From the NCBI GenBank assembly GCA_022647615.1, contig JALCKZ010000001.1:298178-362177 (forward strand): a DNA stretch of 64,000 nucleotides, given 5' to 3'. Positions 43,810 through 52,502 of the stretch are shown piece after piece (positions within the stretch are counted from its first letter, which is position 1; each line of letters begins with the position of its first letter). A program made the translations under genes and the position numbers. The notes beneath the pieces are model-generated. The model was not told the origin of the DNA. It worked only from the letters and a program-made list of their open reading frames with translations, and ran no database searches. The DNA comes from Bacteroidales bacterium. GTDB taxonomy: Bacteria > Bacteroidota > Bacteroidia > Bacteroidales > UBA932.

Positions 43810-46800
43810 TTAAAAATCTATGTTAATTCCAAATGAAAATGTCTTGGATGGCAAATAAATGTCTGCATTTCCATCATATCCGGATAATAAATTTCTGCGA
43901 GGGAACATACCTCTGCGTTTAGTAAACAAAAATGGATTATCCGCTGAAAAATACAACTTAGCACTTGCAATTTCCAACTTCTTAAGGAACTTGCCGGGCA
44001 CAGAATAAGATAACGATAAATTAGTTAGTTCTAACATATTAGAAGAAACAAGCCACCTGGAAGATGTTGTTGCATCTATATTTTTTGAGTCAGTTCCATT
44101 TGACAATCTTGCCACGTTTGTGATATCGCCAACAGATGACCAACGCTTTAGCAGGTCCTTGTGCAATTTTTGATAAGATAAGGATGATGTCCCGACAGAC
44201 ATTAATGACCCGTATGTACTATCATAATATTTCCCTCCTAACTGATAATAGAAATTAAATGAGAATGAGAAATTTCTCCAATTGATTGCAGAACCAAAGC
44301 CACCCGTAATTTTAGGGGTTGCCGTACCGCTCCAGTCAAATTTTGCATGTTCAACATTTTCAGTACACTTTACCCCATGGAAATCCACTAATTCATTTGG
44401 ATCCCAAACAAAGGCAGGATTGTCAACATCAGCAACAAACAGATTATAACCTGTTTGAGGATTAACTCCTCTCCACTGGCGCAACCAGAATTCATATCTT
44501 GAATGTCCTTTTTCTATCCTATACATAGATGATTTATAAGGATCTATCGGCAGCTTGCTGATTTTGTTTACAATATAAGTTGCATTAAAGTTGGCGGACC
44601 ACCTGAAATCTTTAGTTTTATAAATATCCCCGTCTAACGTAATCTCCAATCCCCTGTTATACATTGTACCAGCATTAATGCTCTTTGAATCAACGCCTGC
44701 AGAAAGCGGCTGAGGCACCTCAAAAAGAAGATTGCTGGACACTCTGTTGAAAAATTCCAAAGAACCATTTAGGCGTGAAGAAAACAGACTAAATTCTACT
44801 GCAACATCAAAATTATGAGAAACCTCCCAAGATAAGTCTTTGTTTCCTAGAGAAGACTGAAGGAATCCCGGCTCAGAACCATTTGGATATGGATAATATG
44901 TTGCTCTCCACGGATAATAACTTTCCAAATCATCATTACCGACTACGCCATATGATACCCTCAGCTTAAGCATGTCTACAAATTTCACATCCTTCATAAA
45001 CGCCTCCCTATCAATTCTCCAGCCTCCTCCTACTGACCAAAAATTCCCCCATCTCACACTCTTGTAAAATCTAGAAGAACCATCCCTCCTGTAAGAAGCT
45101 GATGCAAAGTACTTATTATCATAATCATAGTTAGCTCTTGATAGATAACCCTCAACATCATAATTATCCTCATAAGAAGTAGGAATACCGTTGATTTCAG
45201 CAAAATTCTTAAACTCAAAATTTGAACCCTTAATAATCTGAGACTTCATAGAAGAAGACTGATTACTATACTTAAAATCATAACTTTCATGCCCGGCCAT
45301 TAAGTCAAAGTGATGTTTGCCAATTTCCTTTGCATAAGAAAGTATTTGATTTGCAGTCCACGTCGTAGTATTTGAATTTGACTTGTAAGATGTTCCGGCA
45401 TTGCCTTTTTCTTTGTAAACATAAGTTCCGTTCCAGCCTCTGTACATATTCTCTCCCACGCCAACATTTACAGAAAACTTAAAATCTTTTAAGAATTTTA
45501 CTTCAACATATGTTTTAGCGTTGATTGTATTCCTTCTATATCCGTCATAAATATTTTTTAACTCAATTGCAGGATTATTACCGGAAACATAATCTCTTTT
45601 TGGAATCACCGTACCGTCAGCCATTGTATAGCCTACGCCAAAATCATACAACTTGTTCCCATTATCATCATAGATATATTCTCCGGTATTTGGATTGTGC
45701 AAGTGTATCGGGAATATATTGCCTACATACCTCAAAAATCTAAAAGGATTTGAATTATTGCCGCTGGATTCATTTTGATTCCCTTCTGAATTTGTAATAG
45801 AAGCATTTAGATTTGCCCCAACCTTAAGCCACTTTTTTATTTGAGTATTCATGTTAGCCTCAGATGAATATCTTCTTAGCAAAGAACCAACTATATACCC
45901 ATTATCATCTGTGTATCCGACAGATGCGTAATAATCTGTTTTTTCATTTGCCCCGGAAAGAGAGACAGCAACATCATGACGAACTCCGACCCTTTCAATA
46001 GCATCCTTCCAATTTAAATCATCTCCCCACAATAATTTTGCTTTAGGATTTAGTTCCCCGGAATTATTAACAAATAATTGGTCTGCGCCCATGTCAAACA
46101 CATTGTAAGACATGCCGGCCAGCAATGCAGCACCTGCCTTGGCATTAGCCTCTTCCAATGTGGCCCCGCTGTACATCAGACTATTACGCTCACTCTCCCA
46201 ATACAATTTCATATAATCTTTCATGCCAACTGTCTTATAATCTTTTGTCTGTCTTGTAGTAAGACCAAGATTGTACTTTACACTAATTCTTGTCGCGCCG
46301 AATTTACCTTTCTTGGTTGTGACCAGCAAAACTCCATTTGCTGCGCGTGCGCCGTAAAGAGCTGCGGATGAAGCATCTTTAAGTACGGTGATACTCTCAA
46401 TATCATTAGGATTAATACTTGTCAGTGAATTATCGTAAGGCATGCCGTCCAATACTACAAGAGGATCATTGCTTGCATTAAAAGAACCAATTCCCCTTAT
46501 TCTAATATTCGGGGTAGAACCAGGCTGTCCGTTAGAGGTCTCTATCTGCAAACCGGCAGTCGTGCCAGTAAGAGCTTGTGAAATTTCTGTCAAAGGTCTG
46601 TCGTTAAATTTATCTTTCCCCACGGTTGCAGCGGACCCAGTAAACGAGGCTTTCTTAACTGTCCCATACGCTACCACCATTACCTCATCCAAGACAGTTT
46701 TGGCTGGCTGGAGAATCACGTTAATTACAGAACGATTCCCAACTTTAATTTCTATTGGCTCATAACCCATTAAATTATAAACCAATACTGCATCATCAGG

Positions 46801-47268
46801 AACTTTAATAAAATAATTGCCTTGCGCATCTGATGCCGTGTTAACATGAGTAGATTTGGAAAAAACCACTACAAAACCAAGCGGCTCGCCCCCCTCGGCA
46901 GACTTAATAACTCCTCGTACATTAATAAGCTTGGGAGCTTTCAAAGCCTTTGTTTGTAAGACAATTTGTTTTTCTTTGACAGAATAAAGAATTCCTGTTC
47001 CATCAAAAAGTTTGTTCAATATTTTATCTATAGGTTCATTATCCGATCTATAAGAAAAATCAATTTTCTTATTAAGCTCAGTTAGCAAATCAGAATAGAT
47101 AAAATTATAACCGGTCTGTTTAGTAATTTCCTTAAGCACTTCTTTGATTGTCGTTCCATTCTCATGAATGTCAACCCTTTGTGCATGCAAAGGAAAAGCT
47201 GTAACAAGACACGCAATCTGCAGGATTACAAATCCCACAATAATTTTAGAGAAATGTTCTTTTTTCAT
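43810..47268 (-). CDS. SusC/RagA-family TonB-dependent transporter with STN domain
   Basis: 1152 residues. Signal peptide, then an STN (secretin/TonB short N-terminal) domain at about 30-110, a carboxypeptidase-D-regulatory-like domain (VRGVIKSAEGGEPLGFVVVF...), the plug (VMVVAYGTVKKASFTGSAATVG; LVVLDGMPYDNSLTSINPNDI), and a 22-strand barrel. The STN domain marks transporters that signal to FecR, and fecR and an ECF sigma gene lie just upstream. The partner SusD is downstream. The ligand is unknown; no glycan-degrading enzyme is encoded nearby, only the M14 peptidase, so a peptide or glycopeptide is plausible. Confidence 0.96.
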   Translation of the reverse strand: MKKEHFSKIIVGFVILQIACLVTAFPLHAQRVDIHENGTTIKEVLKEITKQTGYNFIYSDLLTELNKKIDFSYRSDNEPIDKILNKLFDGTGILYSVKEKQIVLQTKALKAPKLINVRGVIKSAEGGEPLGFVVVFSKSTHVNTASDAQGNYFIKVPDDAVLVYNLMGYEPIEIKVGNRSVINVILQPAKTVLDEVMVVAYGTVKKASFTGSAATVGKDKFNDRPLTEISQALTGTTAGLQIETSNGQPGSTPNIRIRGIGSFNASNDPLVVLDGMPYDNSLTSINPNDIESITVLKDASSAALYGARAANGVLLVTTKKGKFGATRISVKYNLGLTTRQTKDYKTVGMKDYMKLYWESERNSLMYSGATLEEANAKAGAALLAGMSYNVFDMGADQLFVNNSGELNPKAKLLWGDDLNWKDAIERVGVRHDVAVSLSGANEKTDYYASVGYTDDNGYIVGSLLRRYSSEANMNTQIKKWLKVGANLNASITNSEGNQNESSGNNSNPFRFLRYVGNIFPIHLHNPNTGEYIYDDNGNKLYDFGVGYTMADGTVIPKRDYVSGNNPAIELKNIYDGYRRNTINAKTYVEVKFLKDFKFSVNVGVGENMYRGWNGTYVYKEKGNAGTSYKSNSNTTTWTANQILSYAKEIGKHHFDLMAGHESYDFKYSNQSSSMKSQIIKGSNFEFKNFAEINGIPTSYEDNYDVEGYLSRANYDYDNKYFASASYRRDGSSRFYKSVRWGNFWSVGGGWRIDREAFMKDVKFVDMLKLRVSYGVVGNDDLESYYPWRATYYPYPNGSEPGFLQSSLGNKDLSWEVSHNFDVAVEFSLFSSRLNGSLEFFNRVSSNLLFEVPQPLSAGVDSKSINAGTMYNRGLEITLDGDIYKTKDFRWSANFNATYIVNKISKLPIDPYKSSMYRIEKGHSRYEFWLRQWRGVNPQTGYNLFVADVDNPAFVWDPNELVDFHGVKCTENVEHAKFDWSGTATPKITGGFGSAINWRNFSFSFNFYYQLGGKYYDSTYGSLMSVGTSSLSYQKLHKDLLKRWSSVGDITNVARLSNGTDSKNIDATTSSRWLVSSNMLELTNLSLSYSVPGKFLKKLEIASAKLYFSADNPFLFTKRRGMFPRRNLLSGYDGNADIYLPSKTFSFGINIDF

Positions 47269-47319
47269 AGTTACTAGGTGTTTAAAAAGTAATAACCAAA
47301 AAAAGGAAATACCCTAAAT

Positions 47320-48342
47320 TTATCTTCTCTTTAATGTAACAGTATTTCCTTCTACGGAATAATCAATGAAAGTCGTCATCTTGATATAATCCAATATTTG
47401 GATTATGGACTCTGACTTAAATCTTGCTGTAAATCTATAATTTAGAATTTGGGGGTCTTTAACAATGAAATTTACGCCGTGCCATCTTTCCAGCATTTTA
47501 ATAACTTCAGACATTTGGGTATCATTAAAATCCAAGATACCCTCTTTCCACTGTGAATTCTGATTAGGCTCCGATACTTGAGATGTAGAAACAACACTAG
47601 CTTTTTTTAATACCATTATTTTATTTGGCTGCATTTCCGTGAGCATGGTATTGTTATTCTTGTCAGTATCAAATATTTGCACTTTCCCGGAATAAAGAGT
47701 TATTTCAACATCCTGATCATTATCATAACTCTTTAGATTAAATTTTGTTCCTAAAACTTTATAATAATACCCTTTGCTCGTTTTTATAATCATTGGCCGC
47801 TGTGGGTTGTGAACGACATCAAAGTATGCCTCTCCGGAGAACTGAATATTCCGGCTCTCGGCATTAAAAGCATTAGGATAACTAATTTTAGAATCTGAAT
47901 TTAACCACACAACAGAACTATCAGGCAAAATGATTTTTGCCTTAGTCCCCTTCACCGTGTAAACTTCATTAACAGGAGTCACGTTGCTATACAACTGTGA
48001 TAATTTAGCATCATTGCCGATTGGCTTCTTCTCATCTTTAAACAGCAATTGTATTATATTTAGACCAAGCAACACAATAATTGCGGCGGCTGCATACCAA
48101 ATAAATTTATGCTTATTGACCGCTGCCGCATGGTCCTCCTTATCATGTATCTTATTCATTATGACGTCATACCCTTTCTCCTCTGCTCTTGTATCAGGAG
48201 ATGTGCCGGCAACCCATAAATTCATTTGCTGAGTGAAAAATTTCTCATTTTCCGCACTCTCGCTTACCCATTTCATTAAGGCATCTTGCTCCTGCTTAGA
48301 GGCCTCTCCCTTTAAATATTTATATATTAAATATTTGTTCAT
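47320..48342 (-). CDS. FecR-family anti-sigma factor
   Basis: 340 residues. Cytoplasmic N-terminal part (KYLIYKYLKGEASKQEQDALMKWVSESAENE), one transmembrane helix (FIWYAAAAIIVLLGLNIIQLL, about 85-105), then periplasmic FecR (VKGTKAKIILPDSSVVWLNSDSKISYPNAF) and a C-terminal STN-like DUF4974 domain. It relays transporter occupancy to the ECF sigma factor, whose gene overlaps its start by 4 bases. Confidence 0.94.
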   Translation of the reverse strand: MNKYLIYKYLKGEASKQEQDALMKWVSESAENEKFFTQQMNLWVAGTSPDTRAEEKGYDVIMNKIHDKEDHAAAVNKHKFIWYAAAAIIVLLGLNIIQLLFKDEKKPIGNDAKLSQLYSNVTPVNEVYTVKGTKAKIILPDSSVVWLNSDSKISYPNAFNAESRNIQFSGEAYFDVVHNPQRPMIIKTSKGYYYKVLGTKFNLKSYDNDQDVEITLYSGKVQIFDTDKNNNTMLTEMQPNKIMVLKKASVVSTSQVSEPNQNSQWKEGILDFNDTQMSEVIKMLERWHGVNFIVKDPQILNYRFTARFKSESIIQILDYIKMTTFIDYSVEGNTVTLKRR

Positions 48343-48905
48343 AAAAATAAAACAATTAGCCTTATATATTCCCCAAGGTATTTACGTAATACTCTAAATG
48401 CACTCATTATTCTATATTCAACGGTTTTTTGAGAAACATTTAAAAGAGTCGCTATCTCCTTATATTTTAGATCATTATTTCTGCTCATCAAAAATGTTTC
48501 TCTAGTTTTAGGGGACATTTCCGACAGGGCCAGGTCATACAATCTGTAAATTTCCTTACACTGCAATCTCACGGAACTCTCATCACTAAGAGCCAAGTAC
48601 CGTATGGAATCTCCGTCGTGCTTCACAGATGAGTTCTTATACAGCTTATCTCTCTTATCTCTCCTCATAATGTTAAGGCATCTCCACTTTGCCATCAACA
48701 ACAATAAATATACAGGTTCACCGGAAACATGTAATTCATCAAATTTCTCCCAAAATGATACATAAACATCTTGCGCTACATTTTCGGCATCATACATATC
48801 TCTCAAGTAACAATAGGCATAATAACGCACCCTATTAAAGTACTTGAAATATAGCTCTTTAAAAAATATTTCCTTACCTATATTTTCACTATGCTCTTGC
48901 GACAT
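48339..48905 (-). CDS. ECF-family RNA polymerase sigma factor
   Basis: 188 residues. Region 2 is LYFKYFNRVRYYAYCYLRDMYDAENVAQDVYVSFW, and region 4 is SPKTRETFLMSRNNDLKYKEIATLLNVSQKTVEYRIMSAF. This is a Bacteroidetes FecI-like sigma paired with the FecR gene it overlaps. It should direct transcription of the susCD unit on signal from the transporter. Promoter not identified. Confidence 0.95.
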   Translation of the reverse strand: MSQEHSENIGKEIFFKELYFKYFNRVRYYAYCYLRDMYDAENVAQDVYVSFWEKFDELHVSGEPVYLLLLMAKWRCLNIMRRDKRDKLYKNSSVKHDGDSIRYLALSDESSVRLQCKEIYRLYDLALSEMSPKTRETFLMSRNNDLKYKEIATLLNVSQKTVEYRIMSAFRVLRKYLGEYIRLIVLFL

Positions 48906-49011
48906 GTAACAATACCTTTCATCACAACGCCAGAGTTAGCACATATAAAGAACCCATATATGGTTTTACCCTAAACGTTTTGTCAAATATTTTAAAAGAA
49001 AAAGCAATTTC

Positions 49012-50913
49012 CTATAGCAAATCAAACAGTGTCTCAAGTTTTATCCCGTGAGAGCCTTTAATTAGAATTGAACACCCTTTAATAGGCTGTTTCTTAAGCT
49101 GTTCTGCATATTCAGCGGAAGTTTTGTAAAGCTCAACGACAGTTTTCCCTCCGGAAATCTTTGCACCCGCATTTTTTGACCCAATGCCGCTAACGTTTTT
49201 AATGCAGTCAGCTCTTTTCTCATACAACTGCTTGTATGCCTTTCCGAATTCCTCACCTACCAAGATTAACTTTATTGGTTTCATCTTCAGCGCCTGGTCA
49301 ACAACAATCTTGTGCTCTTTCACAGAATCATTCCCCAGCTCCAGCATATCTCCAAGCAGTAAAACCTTGTTTTTAAATTTCAGATTATTAAAGTTTTCCA
49401 GCGACGCCTTCATGCTTGTAGGGTTTGCGTTGTATGTATCTTTTATTAAAGTGTTCAGCTTTGTTTTTGTCATCTGAGAACGATTGTTAGAGGGGATGTA
49501 GTTCTCGATAGCCTTAACAGCAGCATTTGTAGGCACTGCAAAATACGTGGCAACACAAAGAGCGGCAAGAACATTATCGCTATTGTAATCACCTATCAGA
49601 TGGGTAGATATCCTTATCATCTTTCCATTTTTGGAAGACCCTGATAAGTCAGGCATCTCCATTTTCAGGAACGGGTCAGACTCTTTATTCTTAAGAATTT
49701 TTGCGCAGTTGCTCTTTAATCCGTAAGGAACAATTTGCATATTCGGCCTCTGCTCCGCCATCTCCTTAAGGATTGGATTATCCACATTTACAAATGCTAT
49801 CTTCTTATATTCCTGCAAGTTATCGTAAAGCTCCCCTTTGGCTTTTTTAACACCTTCAAAGGAACCAAATCCAAGAAGATGAGCCTTGCCCACGCTTGTA
49901 ATAAGCCCAAACGTAGGACAAACAACGTTAACCAAAGTCCCAATATCATGCGGGTGATTTGCCCCCATTTCCACAACGGCAACCTGCGTATCCTTATTTA
50001 TTTTCAACAAAGTTACAGGCACTCCGATATCATTGTTGAAATTCCCCATTGTAGAGACAACTTTGTATCTAGTTGCTAATGTAGCTGTTATAAGTTCTTT
50101 TGTGGTAGTCTTTCCATTAGTTCCGGTAAGTCCTATTACAGGAATTTTAAACTGCAAACGGTGATGTCTTGCAAGCAGCTGCAAAGTGCGCTGTACATCA
50201 TCAACCAAAATAATTTTCTTTGGATATTTTTTCTTGGCCTCTTTTACAAGCTTCTCATCATCAGCAACAGCATAAGCGGCTCCGGCATCTAATGCCTTGA
50301 GTACAAACTCATTTCCGTTAAAAATTTCTCCCTTTAACGCAAAGAACATACACCCTTTTGTGATTTGCCTTGTATCAGTGCAAAGCCCTGTTGTCTTTTT
50401 GTAAAGAACATATAACTTAAAAATATCCGGCTTTCCTTTTTCATTAGAAATTTTTGCAACGGAAACTGTCGCCGCTTTTGCTCCAAGACCTGTGGAACCA
50501 AAACCTCCCTCTCCTCTCAATGTCTCCGTAAGATGGTCAACTACACTCCATTGTATCTGCTGATACTTAGCTATAACCATCTGCGCAATTCTTTCCCCGG
50601 GCTTGACAGTAAATGGCTCTTTGGAAAGGTTTACTAAAATTACTTTGATTTCTCCGCGATAATCTGCATCAATTGTCCCGGGTGCATTGGCCACCGTTAT
50701 TCCGCTTTTTGCCGCTAAGCCGCTGCGCGGTCTAATCTGCGCCTCATAACCTTGAGGCAATTCAATAAATAATCCCGTCGGAATTATAGCCCTCTCCAAT
50801 GACCTGATAACCACAGGTTCATCAATATTAGCATTTAAGTCCATCCCGGCGGATAAACTTGTTGCATACTTAGGCGTCGGGTAAGCAGATGTGTTGACTA
50901 TTTTAACTATCAT
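49012..50913 (-). CDS. Fused dUTPase-MurF protein
   Basis: One uninterrupted 633-residue frame with two enzymes. Residues 1-142 are a complete trimeric dUTPase: motif 1 AGMDL (22-26), motif 2 RPRSGLA (61-67), motif 3 [13 protein letters not shown] (79-91), motif 4 GERIAQMVI (106-114), motif 5 [10 protein letters not shown] (133-142). After a linker of about 22 residues, residues 165-633 are MurF (UDP-MurNAc-tripeptide:D-Ala-D-Ala ligase): TDTRQ (180), FFALKGE (190-196), P-loop GTNGKTT (264-270), NFNNDIGVP (291-299), [10 protein letters not shown] (315-324). All hallmarks of both look intact. dut normally lies beside the flippase gene found upstream here. I know of no common Dut-MurF fusion. 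Confidence 0.92.
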   Translation of the reverse strand: MIVKIVNTSAYPTPKYATSLSAGMDLNANIDEPVVIRSLERAIIPTGLFIELPQGYEAQIRPRSGLAAKSGITVANAPGTIDADYRGEIKVILVNLSKEPFTVKPGERIAQMVIAKYQQIQWSVVDHLTETLRGEGGFGSTGLGAKAATVSVAKISNEKGKPDIFKLYVLYKKTTGLCTDTRQITKGCMFFALKGEIFNGNEFVLKALDAGAAYAVADDEKLVKEAKKKYPKKIILVDDVQRTLQLLARHHRLQFKIPVIGLTGTNGKTTTKELITATLATRYKVVSTMGNFNNDIGVPVTLLKINKDTQVAVVEMGANHPHDIGTLVNVVCPTFGLITSVGKAHLLGFGSFEGVKKAKGELYDNLQEYKKIAFVNVDNPILKEMAEQRPNMQIVPYGLKSNCAKILKNKESDPFLKMEMPDLSGSSKNGKMIRISTHLIGDYNSDNVLAALCVATYFAVPTNAAVKAIENYIPSNNRSQMTKTKLNTLIKDTYNANPTSMKASLENFNNLKFKNKVLLLGDMLELGNDSVKEHKIVVDQALKMKPIKLILVGEEFGKAYKQLYEKRADCIKNVSGIGSKNAGAKISGGKTVVELYKTSAEYAEQLKKQPIKGCSILIKGSHGIKLETLFDLL

Positions 50914-50976
50914 AATAACAGTATTTTACAGAGCAATCATTCTTAATTAATATCTGTCGCGACAGATATATTTAAT

Positions 50977-52476
50977 CTATATCTGAGCCCATTTGTATTT
51001 CAGCAGCTTTGTTTTGTGCTGAACATAAGCAAGATATATAACTATCAAAATTGTGTTGATTCCAAGTTTTACAAGTATTTCAGGTGTGCGGGAAAGTCCG
51101 GTCTTGCCAAGGCAGAAGGCAACTAACATGGAGACTCCGTATATCACAACTCCTACTCCGACATAACTGCAAATTTTCTTCCATTTATAAGGAATCGGAT
51201 AATACTTGCTGCCCAGCCATGCGCTGTAAATCAGCATTGTAAGACAACTCAGGAAGTGAGCGCAAACGGATGCCCAATATGAGAAGCGAGGCATGAAAAT
51301 CACATTCACCACAGCAGTGACAATCAGTCCCAGCAATGTTATGGTAACTGCATATTTTGTCTGCCCGCTGAGCTTATACCACATTGAGACATTGAACAAA
51401 ATTCCCAGTATCATATATGCAAGCAACATGATAGGAACAGTACCAAGCGCACCGCGGAAATTCTTTCCAAGAATTAATCCCAGCACATCCATGTAAAGCG
51501 TAACTCCCAGGAAAATAAAGATGCAGAATGCTACAAAATATTCCATCACCCTCGCATATAACTCTTTGGAACCCTTCTCTTTATCCCTTGCAAAGAAAAA
51601 CGGTTCCGCAGCATATCTGAACATCTGAATGAACAAATTCATAATTACCGCAAGCTTAACGGCTGCCTGATAAACTCCAAGGTCAGCTCTCCACTGAGGT
51701 CCCACAAAAAATCTGAAAAGTATTCTGTCCAGACTCTCATTAATAATTCCGGGAAGTCCTGCAACCATCAGAGGCAGAGAATAAATCATCATTTTCTTCC
51801 ACAAATCCCAGTTGAATTTCAATCTCATTTTTATCATATCCGGGATGAACAAAATGAAGCAAACAACGCAGCTCACAAAGACCGCAAATATGATATAAGA
51901 AAAATCTACCGTTGTTGGAATAAGCTGTCCTAGAAGTGATTGTGGGTGTTTTGCAAAGTAAGCCGGTGCCCAGAAGAACAACATTAAATTGGCGCCAAGC
52001 TCAGTTAAAATCTTGATGGTTTTATAAATTGCAAACTTAAACGCTTTCTGCAAATACCTCAGCCTTGCAAAGAAAATAGCTGTGACTGAATCAAATGCAA
52101 GGATTCCGCCAATGTAGATTATCATCTTCCCGTAGCCCGGATATCCCATTGCCCCCGCTATAGGATTAGCAAAGAGCAACATACAGATAAAGAAGAAAGT
52201 CACAACAGTTATGACCGTAATCAATGCTGTTGAGAACGGCCTCTCCGGATGCTCTGAATGACTTGCAAATTTAAAGCACCCCGTCTCCAGCCCCAGCACC
52301 AGAACAACCTGCAGCACAGCAATATAGGACATAATCTCAGAGTATGCTCCATAGCCGTCCGTTGTAAGAATTCTTGTATAGATTGGGACGAAGAAGAAAT
52401 TTATAATCCTCGCCAGTATTGTACTCAACCCGTAAATCGCGGTCTCACCTGCCAGTTTTTTTATTGGACTTCCCAT
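50977..52476 (-). CDS. Oligosaccharide flippase (Wzx/MATE-like polysaccharide exporter)
   Basis: 499 residues with about 12-14 predicted membrane helices. The start MGSPIKKLAGETAIYGLSTILARIINFFFVPIYTRIL is characteristic of MVF/PST-type polysaccharide flippases. It likely moves lipid-linked glycans across the inner membrane. It stands between the second patatin gene and dut-murF on the same strand, with gaps of 26 and 63 bases, suggesting an operon. The gap to dut-murF holds the palindrome CTGTCGCGACAG at 50954-50965. Confidence 0.93.
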   Translation of the reverse strand: MGSPIKKLAGETAIYGLSTILARIINFFFVPIYTRILTTDGYGAYSEIMSYIAVLQVVLVLGLETGCFKFASHSEHPERPFSTALITVITVVTFFFICMLLFANPIAGAMGYPGYGKMIIYIGGILAFDSVTAIFFARLRYLQKAFKFAIYKTIKILTELGANLMLFFWAPAYFAKHPQSLLGQLIPTTVDFSYIIFAVFVSCVVCFILFIPDMIKMRLKFNWDLWKKMMIYSLPLMVAGLPGIINESLDRILFRFFVGPQWRADLGVYQAAVKLAVIMNLFIQMFRYAAEPFFFARDKEKGSKELYARVMEYFVAFCIFIFLGVTLYMDVLGLILGKNFRGALGTVPIMLLAYMILGILFNVSMWYKLSGQTKYAVTITLLGLIVTAVVNVIFMPRFSYWASVCAHFLSCLTMLIYSAWLGSKYYPIPYKWKKICSYVGVGVVIYGVSMLVAFCLGKTGLSRTPEILVKLGINTILIVIYLAYVQHKTKLLKYKWAQI

Positions 52477-52502
52477 TTATTCTCTTTTAAATCTCGACAG
52501 TT

